A stretch of DNA of 64,000 bases, from assembly GCF_024055795.1 (NCBI RefSeq), contig NZ_JAMXMY010000029.1, positions 1 through 64,000 on the forward strand, given 5' to 3'. Position 1 is the stretch's first letter; the number at the start of each line of letters is the position of its first letter. Source of the DNA: Actinoallomurus purpureus (GTDB taxonomy: Bacteria; Actinomycetota; Actinomycetes; Streptosporangiales; Streptosporangiaceae). The notes beneath the pieces are model-generated. The model saw only the letters and a program-made list of their open reading frames with translations. It had not been told where the DNA came from and searched no databases. Positions 42,701 through 51,816 of this stretch are shown here, piece after piece. A program made the position numbers and the translations under genes.

Positions 42701-43010
42701 GCAGGCCGCCTCGGCCGACCCGGACCCGGACGAGCGGTTGCGGGCCGAGCGCGACGCTCTGCTGCGCGAGCTGAGCCGGACGGCCGACAGGGGCGGTCGC
42801 ACCCGGTCGTTCCCCGACCCGCGAGAACGCGCCCGCACCGCCGTACGGAAAGCGATCAAACGGGCGATCGACGACATCTCCGCCGCCGACGCCACCATCG
42901 GCGGCCTCCTGCGATCCTCGATCACGACCGGTGCCACCTGCTGCTACGTCCCCGACGCCGAACGCCCTCTCACCTGGTCGGCCGGTGGCGGCCGGGACGA
43001 CGCCGGATAG
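39786..43010 (+). CDS. Large AAA/NTPase regulator-like protein without a LuxR HTH
   Basis: A 1,074-residue STAND-like protein. Residues 8-45 hold the opening LVGRRRELRLLDDAL and the Walker A VAGDPGVGKTRLCREI; Walker B is VLVVIDDIHVAAPGA. A long helical repeat region (about 420-890) follows. The C terminus is not a LuxR HTH: it has VWVLSLGDHQAVVPH, then YLARLLTSPHRPISALELA and a basic helix RERARTAVRKAIKRAIDDI, a domain seen at the end of some actinobacterial ATPase regulators. It is divergent from the lanthipeptide LuxR gene, so it may belong to the cluster. Function inferred. Confidence 0.78.
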   Translation: MAGDDHHLVGRRRELRLLDDALTAARGGEGRLMIVAGDPGVGKTRLCREIASHAEGAGFAVGWGTCWPEGGAPPLWPWQAVLTGLGRETATDLLGGDRGGPVVDPERFARFAAVGEEFARACDDSPVLVVIDDIHVAAPGAVLLARFLARDLARRPLALVFTRRHGEAGRPPAAGLLDELEGQAGSLTLRPLDVDETALFLRSYGYRDVDPDLRRTLWRLTGGNPLFLHRMIALGPADPGGGGLPPEDVRAAIVQAVDRLGGRARLVLSRSSVLGSSVLVAHAAAVADCTTAELGEALADAERAGLVGPSGQGGFTFTHELVRESLQELLTVDERCAAHARAADVLAPPLTASPPPGRPPVVPASRRLTRYAYHALRAAPRSPEDGRRAIAACRAAARAMAGGFDYEQAASTLEAAVNVHEEAGLADPVAALLVEWAQTVLMSGRLADARVLFGRAVDAATTERDPIELARAALGLGGVWVNEHRSRSDRERVLGLQRRALAALPPDEHRLRCRLAVRLAAEDVYQGGPVEAVLDALAETRRLGHSDVLAEALSLTHHALLAPRYTRTRLTMAEELIAVASPAGEGMLVLMGLCWRAVDLFHLGDPRAPRALAELRDRADALNCRSVLYIAEVMETTLLIRAGRLDDAEARATECFELGSEVGDADAFAYLGAQLVTIRWLQERDAEMLPLLEEIVASPTLIPAEFGLQATTAVLAARVGEHDKARRVLDELTASGPAALPESSTWLGGMMSIMETAFLLGDAAVARECYDLLAPYAELTITPSLAVTCLGSVERPLGMAALAFGRPDRAVEHLERAVTADRLLRNRPLTAVTLGDLAEALLRRRRPGDRERATDLIEQARHEAEAIGLKSRADGFARRIRRLDEGHATIRRQGRVWVLSLGDHQAVVPHRLGVGYLARLLTSPHRPISALELAAPDTGDTALVEPTRQPMVDERARSAYRRRTEELTRRLAQAASADPDPDERLRAERDALLRELSRTADRGGRTRSFPDPRERARTAVRKAIKRAIDDISAADATIGGLLRSSITTGATCCYVPDAERPLTWSAGGGRDDAG

Positions 43011-43037
43011 GCGTCCTGTGGCACGGGGCAGGGGTTC

Positions 43038-43120
43038 GTGCGCGGCACGGCCGCATTGCGGCAGCGCTGCCCTAAGCCGTGCGCGGCACCGGCCGCCTCG
43101 CGGCAGCACTGCCCTGGGCC
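43038..43120 (+). repeat. Two-copy 41-bp tandem repeat
   Basis: Two adjacent imperfect copies, 43038-43078 and 43079-43120, each starting GTGCGCGGCAC and containing CGGCAGC then CTGCCCT. They lie between the ATPase gene and the first glycosyltransferase gene and are probably non-coding. Confidence 0.75.
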
Positions 43121-43234
43121 GCGCGCTGCGGGCCGTCCCACGACCGTCGAAGCGCGGCTCGCCGGGCGTTGTCGATCTCGTTCTCTGGATGTTCGCCCCG
43201 GCGGAACCGCGAGGCGGTCCGGTGGTCGTCCGGC

Positions 43235-44371
43235 ATGGTCAGGCTCACGGTCGTGAAGGTCGCCATCGTGACCGAGTCGTTCCTGCCCCGCGTGAACGGG
43301 GTGACGAACTCTGTATGCCGTGTGGTGGAGCATCTCGCCGGGCGTGGCCATGAGGTGCTGGTGGTCGCACCGGGACCGGGCCCTGACGGCCATGCGGGCC
43401 AGCCGGTACGGCTGACGCGAGGGGTCGCGCTGCCGTTCTACCGTTCGTTCGTCGTCGGGATACCGAGCCGCCAGGTGACCGCCGTGCTGAGCGACTTCGG
43501 CCCGGACGTGATCCATCTGGCCGCTCCCCTGACGCTCGGCGCCTCCGGCATCGCGGCCGCGCGGCGGCTGGACGTTCCGACGGTCGCGGTCTTCCAGACC
43601 GACGTGGTGGGCTTCGCCCGCCGGTACGGCCTGCGGGGCGCCGACCACCTCGTCTGGTCGTGGCTCCGCCGTATCCATGAACAGGCCGACCGCACCCTGG
43701 CGCCGTCCCGGCCCACGCTGGACGAGCTCCACCGGCGCGGCGTTCCCCGGCTGGCGCTGTGGGCGCGGGGAGTCGACGATGAGCGCTTCCACCCACGGCA
43801 TCGGTCGGCCGCGCTGCGCGCGCGGCTCGCCCCCGACGGGCAGGTGGTGGTCGGCTACGTCGGCCGGCTGGCCGTCGAGAAACGCCCTTCCCTGCTGCGG
43901 CACCTGGCCGACACGCCCGGTGTACGGCTCGTCGTGGTCGGCGACGGCCCGGCCGGGCGGCGGCTGCAGCGCATGCTGCCGGAGGCCGTCTTCACCGGGT
44001 TCCGCACCGGCCACGAGCTGTCAGAGCTGGTCGCCTCGCTCGACGTCTTCGTGCACACCGGCGCGGATGAGACCTTCTGCCAGGCCGTTCAGGAGGCTTT
44101 GGCTGCGGGTGTGCCCGTGGTGGCGCCGGCCGCCGGCGGACCGCTCGACCTCGTCCGGCCCGGCCACAACGGCCTGCTGTATCCCCCGGACGATGTCGGC
44201 GCGCTCCGGGCGGCGGTGGCCGGCTTGGTGGCCGACCCCGCGATGCGGCGCGGGCTGGCGGCCCGGGCCCGGCCGTCCGTGCGCGGGCGGGACTGGACCA
44301 CCGTCTGCGAGGAACTGGTCGGTCATTACGACGCCGTCCGGTTCGGCCGGTCCGCGAGACAGGCGGCCTGA
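43235..44371 (+). CDS. GT4-family glycosyltransferase (mannosyltransferase-like)
   Basis: A 378-residue GT-B glycosyltransferase. The N-terminal VKVAIVTESFLPRVNGVTNSV and GHEVLVVAPGPGP match the actinobacterial alpha-mannosyltransferase (PimB/MgtA-like) group; the C-terminal donor domain has VGYVGRLAVEKR, LVVVGDGPAGR and the EX7E-like motif in DVFVHTGADETFCQAVQEALA. ATG 43235 and GTG 43253 are both possible starts. It is followed by a DUF2334 protein and a second GT4 enzyme, probably for a glycolipid or cell-surface glycan made on the inner face of the membrane. Confidence 0.87.
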   Translation: MVRLTVVKVAIVTESFLPRVNGVTNSVCRVVEHLAGRGHEVLVVAPGPGPDGHAGQPVRLTRGVALPFYRSFVVGIPSRQVTAVLSDFGPDVIHLAAPLTLGASGIAAARRLDVPTVAVFQTDVVGFARRYGLRGADHLVWSWLRRIHEQADRTLAPSRPTLDELHRRGVPRLALWARGVDDERFHPRHRSAALRARLAPDGQVVVGYVGRLAVEKRPSLLRHLADTPGVRLVVVGDGPAGRRLQRMLPEAVFTGFRTGHELSELVASLDVFVHTGADETFCQAVQEALAAGVPVVAPAAGGPLDLVRPGHNGLLYPPDDVGALRAAVAGLVADPAMRRGLAARARPSVRGRDWTTVCEELVGHYDAVRFGRSARQAA

Positions 44372-44543
44372 TGGCGTTCGGGCACCGGCGCGCGGCGTGA
44401 TGCTGGGTCACGGAATGGCCGGGTGCCCCGAACGTTCCCCTTCCCGTTGCCGGACCGTACCCTCCTCGTCCGTCACTCCGATTATCGTCCCGCCAACCGA
44501 AGATCCCGAACACACAGGGGGACAGGATGGCCGAGGGTCGGCG

Positions 44544-45278
44544 GTGCGGCGCGCCGTGACACAACTGGTGGTGAGCGTCCACGATGTCGCTCCCGCGACC
44601 GCCGAGCACACCCGGCGCTGGTGCGCGGACACGGACGCGCTGGGCATCCCCGCGTCGCTGCTCGTGATCCCCGGTCCGTGGCGCGGTGCCTCGCTCGCCG
44701 ACGAGCCGGGGTACGCCGAGGTGCTCCGGGGCCGGGCCGTGCGCGGCGACGAACTGGTGATGCACGGATGGAGTCACCAGGCCGGCCCGGAGGGGTCCTT
44801 GCTGCGCCGTTCGGTGGGCCGGATGGTGGCTCGTGGCGCGGCCGAGTTCGGCGCGCTCGACGAGGTGGAGGCGGCCGACCGGCTGATGTCAGGCCGTGCC
44901 GTCCTGCGGGAACTGGGCCTGGCCGCGCGGGGCTTCACACCACCGGGCTGGCTGGCCTCCGCCGCCACGAACCGGGCGCTGCGCCAGGCGGGGTTCCGGT
45001 ACACCACGTCGCACTTCGGCGTGCACGACCTGCGGACCGGGCGGCTGTGGCGGGGCTTCGCGCTCTCCCACCGGCCCGGCGCCACGGGCGAACGACTCGG
45101 TGCCGCCCTCGTCAAGGAGTGGGCACGGTGGAGGGCGAACCGCGGCGGACTGGTCCGCATCGCCCTGCACCCCGACGACCTCGACCGGCCGGGTCTGCGC
45201 GACACCACGTTGCGCGCGATCGAAACGGTGCTCGCGGCGGGAGGACGGGCGATGACCTACTCGGATGTGGTCCGTTGA
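44544..45278 (+). CDS. DUF2334 polysaccharide deacetylase-like protein
   Basis: A 244-residue protein of the NodB-like deacetylase superfamily: LVVSVHDVAPATAEHTRRW carries the first Asp and His metal ligands, GDELVMHGWSHQAG the His-x3-His pair, and GFTPPGWLAS and LVRIALHPDDL later motifs. It has no signal peptide. GTG 44544 is chosen with GAGGG upstream; GTG 44556 is an alternative. Its stop overlaps the next gene's TTG start (TTGA), so it is co-translated with the second glycosyltransferase. It probably removes acetyl groups from a sugar intermediate. Confidence 0.83.
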   Translation: MRRAVTQLVVSVHDVAPATAEHTRRWCADTDALGIPASLLVIPGPWRGASLADEPGYAEVLRGRAVRGDELVMHGWSHQAGPEGSLLRRSVGRMVARGAAEFGALDEVEAADRLMSGRAVLRELGLAARGFTPPGWLASAATNRALRQAGFRYTTSHFGVHDLRTGRLWRGFALSHRPGATGERLGAALVKEWARWRANRGGLVRIALHPDDLDRPGLRDTTLRAIETVLAAGGRAMTYSDVVR

Positions 45279-46432
45279 GGATCGTGCAGGTCGCAAATTT
45301 CTACACCCCGACGTCCGGTGGCCAGCGCATCGCGCTCGACGAGGTCGGCCGTGGCTACCGGCAGGCCGGTCATGAGCGGGTCCTCATCGTGCCCGGGCGC
45401 GCCGAGGCGGTGGAGCGGACACCGTCCGGGCAGCGCATCACGGTGCGGGGCCTGAGCCTGCCCGGTCTCGGTGACTACCGGATCCTCACCGGCCGGCGGC
45501 GGGTGCTCCGGCTGCTGGACGCCACGCCACCCGACGTGCTCGAGGTCAGCGACAAGATCAGTCTTGTCTGGCTGGCCCGGTGGAGCCGCCGGCGCGGGGT
45601 GCCGCTCGTGCTGTTCTCGCATGAGCGCCTGGACGCGATCCTGCGATCGAGGGTGCCCCGCTGGTTCCCGTTGCGCGTGGCGGCGAACGCCGTCAACCGC
45701 CGCCTCAGCGGCATCGCCGACCGGGTCATCGTCACCTCCGCCTTCTCGGCCGCCGAGTTCGAGCGGATCCACGCGCCCAACGTCCACCGGATACCGCTCG
45801 GCGTCGACCTCGGCGCGTTCCGCCCGGCGTCCGATGACCCGACGTCGTCGGCCACCGCCGGAGATCCGGAGGGTGACCGGCCGGTGGTCCTCGTCACGGT
45901 CACCCGCCTGTCACGGGAGAAGCGCCCGGAGGCCGCGATCGAGGCCCTGGCCGTGCTGCGCGAGCGGGGCGTCGACGCCACCCTGGTCGTGATCGGTGAC
46001 GGCCCGCAGCGGGAGCGGCTTCGGCGACGCGCGCGCGGCCTGCCCGTCACCTTCCTCGGGCACCTGTCCGACCGGCGGGCCGTGGCCGAGCGGGTCGCCG
46101 CCGCCGACGTCGCGCTGTTCCCCTCCCCGGCGGAGACCTTCGGACTGGCGACGCTGGAGGCACTGGCGTGCGGCACACCGGTCGTGGTGCCACCGGAGGG
46201 AGCGGCCCGGGAACTCCTGCGCGGCCCCGGCTCCGGGGTGGTCAGCGACGGTACGCCGAGCGGGATGGCGGAGGCGGTCCGCGGGCTCCTGTCGATGCCG
46301 GAGGCTCCGCGGCGCGCCGCCGCACGGGCCGCCGCCGAGCGTTATCCCTGGGCGGGGACCGTCGCCGGGCTGCTGCACTGCTACGAGGTGATCGGCTGCC
46401 GCTCCGATGCGGAGATCTCACCGTCTCGATGA
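45275..46432 (+). CDS. GT4-family glycosyltransferase
   Basis: A 385-residue GT-B enzyme: RIVQVANFYTPTSGGQRIALDE at the start, then LVTVTRLSREKRPEAAIEAL, LVVIGDGPQRERLRRRA and the donor motif ALFPSPAETFGLATLEALACG at the C-terminal side. TTG 45275 is used because the frame overlaps the previous stop codon and the family begins with this strand. With the other glycosyltransferase and the deacetylase-like gene it forms a three-gene set. Its last 15 bp overlap the convergent transporter gene. Confidence 0.87.
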   Translation: MRIVQVANFYTPTSGGQRIALDEVGRGYRQAGHERVLIVPGRAEAVERTPSGQRITVRGLSLPGLGDYRILTGRRRVLRLLDATPPDVLEVSDKISLVWLARWSRRRGVPLVLFSHERLDAILRSRVPRWFPLRVAANAVNRRLSGIADRVIVTSAFSAAEFERIHAPNVHRIPLGVDLGAFRPASDDPTSSATAGDPEGDRPVVLVTVTRLSREKRPEAAIEALAVLRERGVDATLVVIGDGPQRERLRRRARGLPVTFLGHLSDRRAVAERVAAADVALFPSPAETFGLATLEALACGTPVVVPPEGAARELLRGPGSGVVSDGTPSGMAEAVRGLLSMPEAPRRAAARAAAERYPWAGTVAGLLHCYEVIGCRSDAEISPSR

Positions 46433-47398
46433 CGAGCGCCGCTCATCGTGCAGGGTGGGTGAGGTGGCCAGTGCCGCGGCTCCGGCCGCGATGAGCGCGA
46501 TCGCGAGCGCGCTCCCCCAGAGGGCGCCCGCTCGCGCCGTCCGTGGGACGTCGAACACCGCCATGCCCACGACCCAGCCGGCGATCGGGTCGGTGATGGT
46601 CATCGACGTCATGGCGGTGGGCAGTGAGCCGCCGGCGAAGGCGGCCTGCACCAGCACCGTGCCCAGCGCCGTCGAGGCGGCCAGCGCGGCCGGCGGCCAG
46701 TCGAGGGCGACGGCGAGGAGACCGCGCCGGGTCAGGTCGTCGCCGGCGAACACGAGGAACACGGCCGTCATGCAGAAGCAGACACCGGCCGCGACGGCGA
46801 GCACGGCCGTACGGGACTGCGCGCGCGACCGGAGCAACCGGGCGGTGAGGACGAGCAGCCCGATGAGCGCCGCCGCCGCCGCGACCACCGGTCCCAGGTC
46901 GGCTCGCCGCCCCGCGCTTCGCGGTACCTCACCGTGGACGGTCACCAGCAGGACCAGCCCGGCGCAGACCATGGCGGCACCCGCCCAGTCCCGTGGCAGC
47001 GGCCGGCGACCGTTCACCACCGCGTTGAGCGGGAGCGCGAACAGCAGCTGGGTGACGAGCAGCGACTGAACGACGACGAGAGACCCGAGATGCAGGGCCA
47101 GCGCCTGGGCACCGAAGCCGGCGATGCCCGCCGTCCAGCCCAGCAGCCACAGCGGATCACGCGCGAGCCGGACCAGCAGCGTCGACACGCGCAGCGGCGG
47201 AGGAGTCTTTTCCGAGAACACCCGCCGGCGGGTTCCACCGAGCGGAGCACCGCCAGGAGTCGTGGCCGCCCGGCGTCCTGCGCCGGCGCGGCCCGGGGCC
47301 GGACGCCGCGCGGCGGAGCGGGCCGCGTGCTGCTGCAGGGCGGCCGACACCGCGAACAGCATCGCGCCGAGCAACGCGAGCGGAACACCGAACCCCAT
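46418..47398 (-). CDS. DMT/EamA-like membrane transporter
   Basis: A 326-residue membrane protein with about nine hydrophobic helices and a basic, Pro-rich loop after the first (residues 25-65). The pattern GAQALALHLGSLVVVQSLLVTQLLFALPL and AGAAMVCAGLVLLV fits the DMT superfamily, near the NIPA/EamA type, in which ten helices are usual. Substrate is unknown. It stands convergent to the glycosyltransferase operon, perhaps unrelated to it. Confidence 0.75.
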   Translation of the reverse strand: MGFGVPLALLGAMLFAVSAALQQHAARSAARRPAPGRAGAGRRAATTPGGAPLGGTRRRVFSEKTPPPLRVSTLLVRLARDPLWLLGWTAGIAGFGAQALALHLGSLVVVQSLLVTQLLFALPLNAVVNGRRPLPRDWAGAAMVCAGLVLLVTVHGEVPRSAGRRADLGPVVAAAAALIGLLVLTARLLRSRAQSRTAVLAVAAGVCFCMTAVFLVFAGDDLTRRGLLAVALDWPPAALAASTALGTVLVQAAFAGGSLPTAMTSMTITDPIAGWVVGMAVFDVPRTARAGALWGSALAIALIAAGAAALATSPTLHDERRSSSRR

Positions 47399-47787
47399 CA
47401 GGGGGATCCGGGACCGGCGCGCCGTCCGCCGCGAGCATCATCCTTCGCGAAGTCGTCCACATGGGGAACATCTCCACGCCGCGCACCCGCCCGACGACGG
47501 CGAGATGAGCAGACGGCGAATCCTCGCGGACGGGGGCCGATGGCGAAGCTCGGGTCGATGCCGCCGGGCGAACGGCGGGTCGGTCTCCGTCCGGGTGACC
47601 TGCTTGGCCCGGTCGTACGCGTAGTCCAGGCACCGCTGTCGCCGAGGTAATCAATTCGGCAAGGTTTGGGATCACCCGCATGCCGGTTTCCGTGTGCGCG
47701 GCCGCGTGTGCCGACGGTGGTGATCGTGACCGATCGGCGGTCATCGAACGCAGCGGCTTCGTCGATACCCGGCTGAGGAGAAGCGCG
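47399..47787. other. Gap upstream of the S53 protease gene
   Basis: About 390 bp between divergent genes, presumably holding both promoters. Both strands have open frames, but none has a credible start and domain pattern, so I assign no gene. Confidence 0.5.
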
Positions 47788-49779
47788 ATGTCCCACGGTA
47801 AGCCGCCTCGGGCGGGGCGAGTCTGGTTTCCGGTGCTGGTCGGGCTCGTCCTGGCCGGCGGACTCCTGGCCTGTCCGGCCACGGCGCGCGCCGTGACCCC
47901 TCCCGCGCGGTGGGGGAGCGCACCCGCCGCCGCGCGTACGGAGTTCCCCGCCGCAAGGGCACTGACCAGGCGGGCGTGTGCCCGGCCGAGATACCGGCAT
48001 GAGATGGCGTGCCTCGCGTTGATCCGCACCGACGTCCAGCCGCTGCGCGGGATTCAGCACCTGGCCGCGCCTTCCGGCCTCGCACCGGCCGACCTCCGGA
48101 GCGCGTACGCGCTGCCGTCCTCCGGCGGGTCCGGACAGACGATCGCCATCGTCGACGCGTACGACGATCCGAACGCCGAGGCCGACCTCGCGGTCTACCG
48201 GTCGCAGTACGGCCTCCCGCCGTGCACGACCGCGAACGGCTGTTTCCGGAAGGTCGATCAGAACGGGGGCGGATCCCTGCCCGCCGCCGATGCCGGCTGG
48301 GCGATGGAGGAATCGCTGGACCTGGACATGGCGTCCGCGATCTGCCCGAGTTGCCGGCTGCTGCTCGTCGAGGCCGGCCGGCCGTACACGTCCGACCTCG
48401 GCACGGCGGTCAACACGGCCGTCCGTCTGGGTGCCAAGTACGTCTCCAACAGCTATGGCGGGTCGGAGTCCTCCGACCAGACACAATCCGACGCCGCGTA
48501 CTTCGACCATCCAGGGGTGGCGATCACCGCCTCGTCCGGCGATTCGGGATACGAGACGCTGTATCCGGCGGCGTCGCGCAATGTCACCGCCGTCGGCGGC
48601 ACCAGGCTGTCCAGGTCGGCCGCCGCGCGGGGCTGGAGCGAGTCGGCGTGGAGCGGCTCGGGGTCCGGATGCTCCGCCTACGACGCCAAACCAGCGTGGC
48701 AGACCGACACCGGCTGCCCCAGACGCACGACCGCGGACGTGTCCGCGGTCGCCGACCCCGCCACCGGGGTGGCGGTCTACTGCACCTACCAGGCCGGCGG
48801 CTGGCAGGTCGTCGGAGGCACCAGCGCCTCGGCCCCGATCGTCGCGGGCGTGTACGCGCTGGCCGGGCCGCCGCCGGCGCAGGGCTACCCGGCCTCATCG
48901 CCGTACCAGCACAGGGCCGGGTTGTTCGACATCACCTCCGGCAGCAACGGTGCCTGCACCCCGGCCTATCTGTGCACCGCCGTTCCCGGCTACGACGGGC
49001 CGACCGGTCTGGGCACGCCGAACGGCCTCACCGCCTTCCGGGCGGGCACCGGCAACGTCGTCTCCGTCACCGGCCCCGGCAACCAGACGTCCGTCGTCGG
49101 CACCGCCGTCAGCCTGGCGATCCGCGCGAGCGACTCCGCCTCCGGCCAGACCCTGACCTACACCGCCTCCGGGCTTCCGGCCGGACTCTCCATCAACGCG
49201 GCGACGGGGCAGATCTCCGGACGTCCGACCACGGTCGGCACCTCGACCGTGACCGTCACGGCGAGGGACACCACGGGCGCCGCCGGCTCGACCTCCTTCG
49301 CCTGGCAGATCGTCCCGGCCGGCTGCGCCTCGCCCGGCAACAAGATCGTCAACGGCGGGTTCGAGAACGGCGCGTCGCCCTGGACCACCACGCCGAACGT
49401 GATCCTGGCCAACGGCAGCGGTGAAACGGCCCATTCGGGAACCCATTTCGCCTGGCTGGGCGGTTATGGCACGGCCCACACCGACAGCGCGGCGCAGACG
49501 GTCACCATCCCGGCGGGATGCAGGGCCGTACTCAGCCTCTGGCTGCACATCGACACCGCCGAGACCGACGGCGGCGCCTACGACACCCTGACCATCAAGA
49601 TCGGCACCCGGACCCTCGCCACCTACACGAATCTCAACGCCGCTCCGGGGTACCGCTCCGTCGCCCTTGACATGTCGTCCTTCGCGGGCCAGACCGTGAC
49701 CCTGTCCTTCACCGGCACCGAGGACGCCTCCCTGCAGACCGGCTTCGTCATCGACGACGTCGCGCTGAACGCCTCATGA
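47788..49779 (+). CDS. Secreted S53-family (sedolisin-like) serine protease with Ig-like and C-terminal beta domains
   Basis: A 663-residue secreted enzyme. ATG 47788 with GAGGAGAAG upstream gives a signal peptide ([21 protein letters not shown], cleavage after ATARA). Residues about 75-415 are the S53 peptidase: Glu and Asp of the triad in [11 protein letters not shown], oxyanion-side Asp in ASSGDSG, and Ser in [13 protein letters not shown] propeptide is short or lacking. An Ig-like putative domain ([15 protein letters not shown]) follows, then a C-terminal beta-sandwich ([15 protein letters not shown]) that often binds carbohydrate or cell wall. Acidic-pH proteolysis is usual for the family, but not shown here. 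Confidence 0.87.
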   Translation: MSHGKPPRAGRVWFPVLVGLVLAGGLLACPATARAVTPPARWGSAPAAARTEFPAARALTRRACARPRYRHEMACLALIRTDVQPLRGIQHLAAPSGLAPADLRSAYALPSSGGSGQTIAIVDAYDDPNAEADLAVYRSQYGLPPCTTANGCFRKVDQNGGGSLPAADAGWAMEESLDLDMASAICPSCRLLLVEAGRPYTSDLGTAVNTAVRLGAKYVSNSYGGSESSDQTQSDAAYFDHPGVAITASSGDSGYETLYPAASRNVTAVGGTRLSRSAAARGWSESAWSGSGSGCSAYDAKPAWQTDTGCPRRTTADVSAVADPATGVAVYCTYQAGGWQVVGGTSASAPIVAGVYALAGPPPAQGYPASSPYQHRAGLFDITSGSNGACTPAYLCTAVPGYDGPTGLGTPNGLTAFRAGTGNVVSVTGPGNQTSVVGTAVSLAIRASDSASGQTLTYTASGLPAGLSINAATGQISGRPTTVGTSTVTVTARDTTGAAGSTSFAWQIVPAGCASPGNKIVNGGFENGASPWTTTPNVILANGSGETAHSGTHFAWLGGYGTAHTDSAAQTVTIPAGCRAVLSLWLHIDTAETDGGAYDTLTIKIGTRTLATYTNLNAAPGYRSVALDMSSFAGQTVTLSFTGTEDASLQTGFVIDDVALNAS

Positions 49780-49793
49780 CCCGGCCCGGCCGG

Positions 49794-51467
49794 TCAGCCC
49801 CGGGCGGCGCGCACGGCCCGAAGGGTCCGCAACGCGCGGGTGGCGAGCTGGAGGTTGAAACAGACGTCCGGATCGTTGAGATCGTGGCCTGAGATCTCCC
49901 TGATCCGTTGGATCCGGTACTTGAGCGTACTGCGATGGATCGCCAGCGCCGCCGTGGTCGCCTGGTAGCCACGCCCGCATTCGAGATAACGGCTCAGGGT
50001 CATGACCAGGTCGGACCGCCGGTGCTCGTCGTAGTCCAGCAGGGCACCCAGCCACTCGTGGACGAACCGTTCGACGCCGTCCTGGTCCTCGATCTCGGCG
50101 AGCAGCCGGTAGACACCGAGGCGGTCGAACTCGATGATCTTCCCTTCGCCTTCGTACCTGGCCTGGAGCCGCAGTGCCAGCCGGGCCTCATGGTAGGAGC
50201 GGGAGAAGTCCGCCGGCCTGTCGTACTTCCCGCCGACGCCGAGCCTGCACGGTCCGCCGCCGAACCTGCGCCGGATCGCGGCCTGAAGGTGCGGCCAGGG
50301 CCGGTCCGCGTTCGTCAGGACGACGACCTCCCCGTCGCGGACGGCGAGCAGCGAGCCGACGCCGACGTCGTGGGCCGCGTCTCGTACGGCGTCGAGGAGC
50401 TCCTCGACGTCCGCCCCGGGGGACACCTCCGCGACGACCACCGCTCGATGCGCACGCCGCAGGTCGTACCCGAGCGTCTCGGCGCGGGTCAGGGCGGTCT
50501 CCTCGTCGGCGCCGGCGAGCAGCGCGTCGGCCAGGTCGCGGCCGAGGCGATCCTCCGCGAGGCCGTTCAGGCGGGCGAGCCGGAGGGCGAGCACGGTGGC
50601 GGCGTGTTCGAGGGCGGTGAACTCCTGCGGACCGGCGGCGCCGTCGGGGTCGACGAGAGCGAGGACGCCCAGCACCTCTCCGGGCGGGCCGGCCGGCATG
50701 ACCACCCTGTCATGGTGCCGGACCGGCCGGGCGGTCCGCGCCGACTCCCGCAGCATCTCCTCCCGGTCGGCGTGCTCCTGCCGGGGACAAGGGCCAGGCC
50801 GGCCCGAACCCGCCCATGCGCGGAGGTTCCCGTGGCGGTCCTCGACCACGATCGGGTACCCGGTGAGTTCGTGCAGGGCCTCGGCGATGCCTTCGGGCCC
50901 CTCGCCCGCCGCGGCCACCGCGGCGAGGCGCTCATGGATGTTCGTGCTGTACCGCAGCGTGGCGACGGTCTGGGCCAGCGCCGTGTTCGCGACCCGCAAC
51001 TGGTCCGCGGTCGCCCGCTGCCGCGTGCGGCGCCGCGCGTTGGTGATCGCGATCCCGGTCTGCTGGGCCAGGACGCGCAGCAGGAACTGCTCGCCGGACG
51101 AGGGCTCGGCGGCGGCACCGACCACCAGGTAGCCCAGATGGTCGCCCAGGCTGCGCAGCGGATAGGCCCACGCCCACGCCTCCCCCAGCACGGCGACCGC
51201 GCCGCCCGCGACACTGAGCACGGCGAACTGCGTCTCGAGATCGTCGTGTGCGTCGGCCTCGTCGGCGGCGCCTCGCACCTGCTGCCAGCCCGTTCCGTTC
51301 AGGTAGGCGCCGTGGAAGCGGGAACGCCCCAGAGAGGGGATCGACGTCACGGCGAGATGAACGATGCGGTCGGGGTCGTCGCATTCGGCCATCACCATGG
51401 ACAGCGCGAGGAGCGAGCGCATGCTCGAGGCCGGATCCTCTGGCGTCGGGTCGGATCGAGGCGCCAT
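49794..51467 (-). CDS. PucR/CdaR-type regulator with GAF domain
   Basis: A 557-residue regulator. The N-terminal half has GAF-like stretches (PSLGRSRFHGAYLNG, then VLAQQTGIAITNARR), the middle a GGDEF-like CdaR domain (LRRAHRAVVVAEVS, GGKYDRPADFSRSYHEARLAL), and the C terminus the PucR HTH_30 (ECGRGYQATTAALAIHRSTLKYRIQRIREI). ATG 51467 is strongly supported by GGAGGTGA upstream. It is divergent from a LuxR-ATPase regulator. Such proteins usually control catabolic or secondary-metabolism genes; targets unknown. Confidence 0.9.
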   Translation of the reverse strand: MAPRSDPTPEDPASSMRSLLALSMVMAECDDPDRIVHLAVTSIPSLGRSRFHGAYLNGTGWQQVRGAADEADAHDDLETQFAVLSVAGGAVAVLGEAWAWAYPLRSLGDHLGYLVVGAAAEPSSGEQFLLRVLAQQTGIAITNARRRTRQRATADQLRVANTALAQTVATLRYSTNIHERLAAVAAAGEGPEGIAEALHELTGYPIVVEDRHGNLRAWAGSGRPGPCPRQEHADREEMLRESARTARPVRHHDRVVMPAGPPGEVLGVLALVDPDGAAGPQEFTALEHAATVLALRLARLNGLAEDRLGRDLADALLAGADEETALTRAETLGYDLRRAHRAVVVAEVSPGADVEELLDAVRDAAHDVGVGSLLAVRDGEVVVLTNADRPWPHLQAAIRRRFGGGPCRLGVGGKYDRPADFSRSYHEARLALRLQARYEGEGKIIEFDRLGVYRLLAEIEDQDGVERFVHEWLGALLDYDEHRRSDLVMTLSRYLECGRGYQATTAALAIHRSTLKYRIQRIREISGHDLNDPDVCFNLQLATRALRTLRAVRAARG

Positions 51468-51816
51468 CGTCACCTCCGCGAGGCCTTCCCCGGAGGCTCG
51501 TCGACGTGGTCGCCGCCTCCGCGCCGTGCCGCGGGCCCGGTGCTGTGGAACCGGTCGTGACCTGCCATGTTCCCCCCTCATGAGGATAGGACGGCGACCG
51601 CTCGGGCCGGTCACCGGGGGACCAGGTCGGCTGATCGAATCCGTCCGCCAGGACGGTTCGTCGAGACGCCGCTCGCGAGCTCAGGGCGAAAAGGGGACGG
51701 TTCTTGGGCAGGTATTTGGTCCTGTCGTGACCTGGTTCCCGCGCATCCACCGCCGCAATCTGACTCTCATGGCCACTGTGCGGTCGCGGAGCGAGAAGAC
51801 GGGCCCCGGGAGGACG
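51468..51816. other. Intergenic region between the PucR and LuxR genes
   Basis: About 350 bp between divergent regulators. Long open frames run through it on both strands, but the best starts are at its edges, so I regard it as regulatory. I see no clear dyad. Confidence 0.45.

Noticed and set aside
47157-48029. Minus-strand frames upstream of the S53 protease
   Set aside because: Several short peptide stretches look protein-like, but they are in different frames with no family match that I can name, so I left the gap unassigned.
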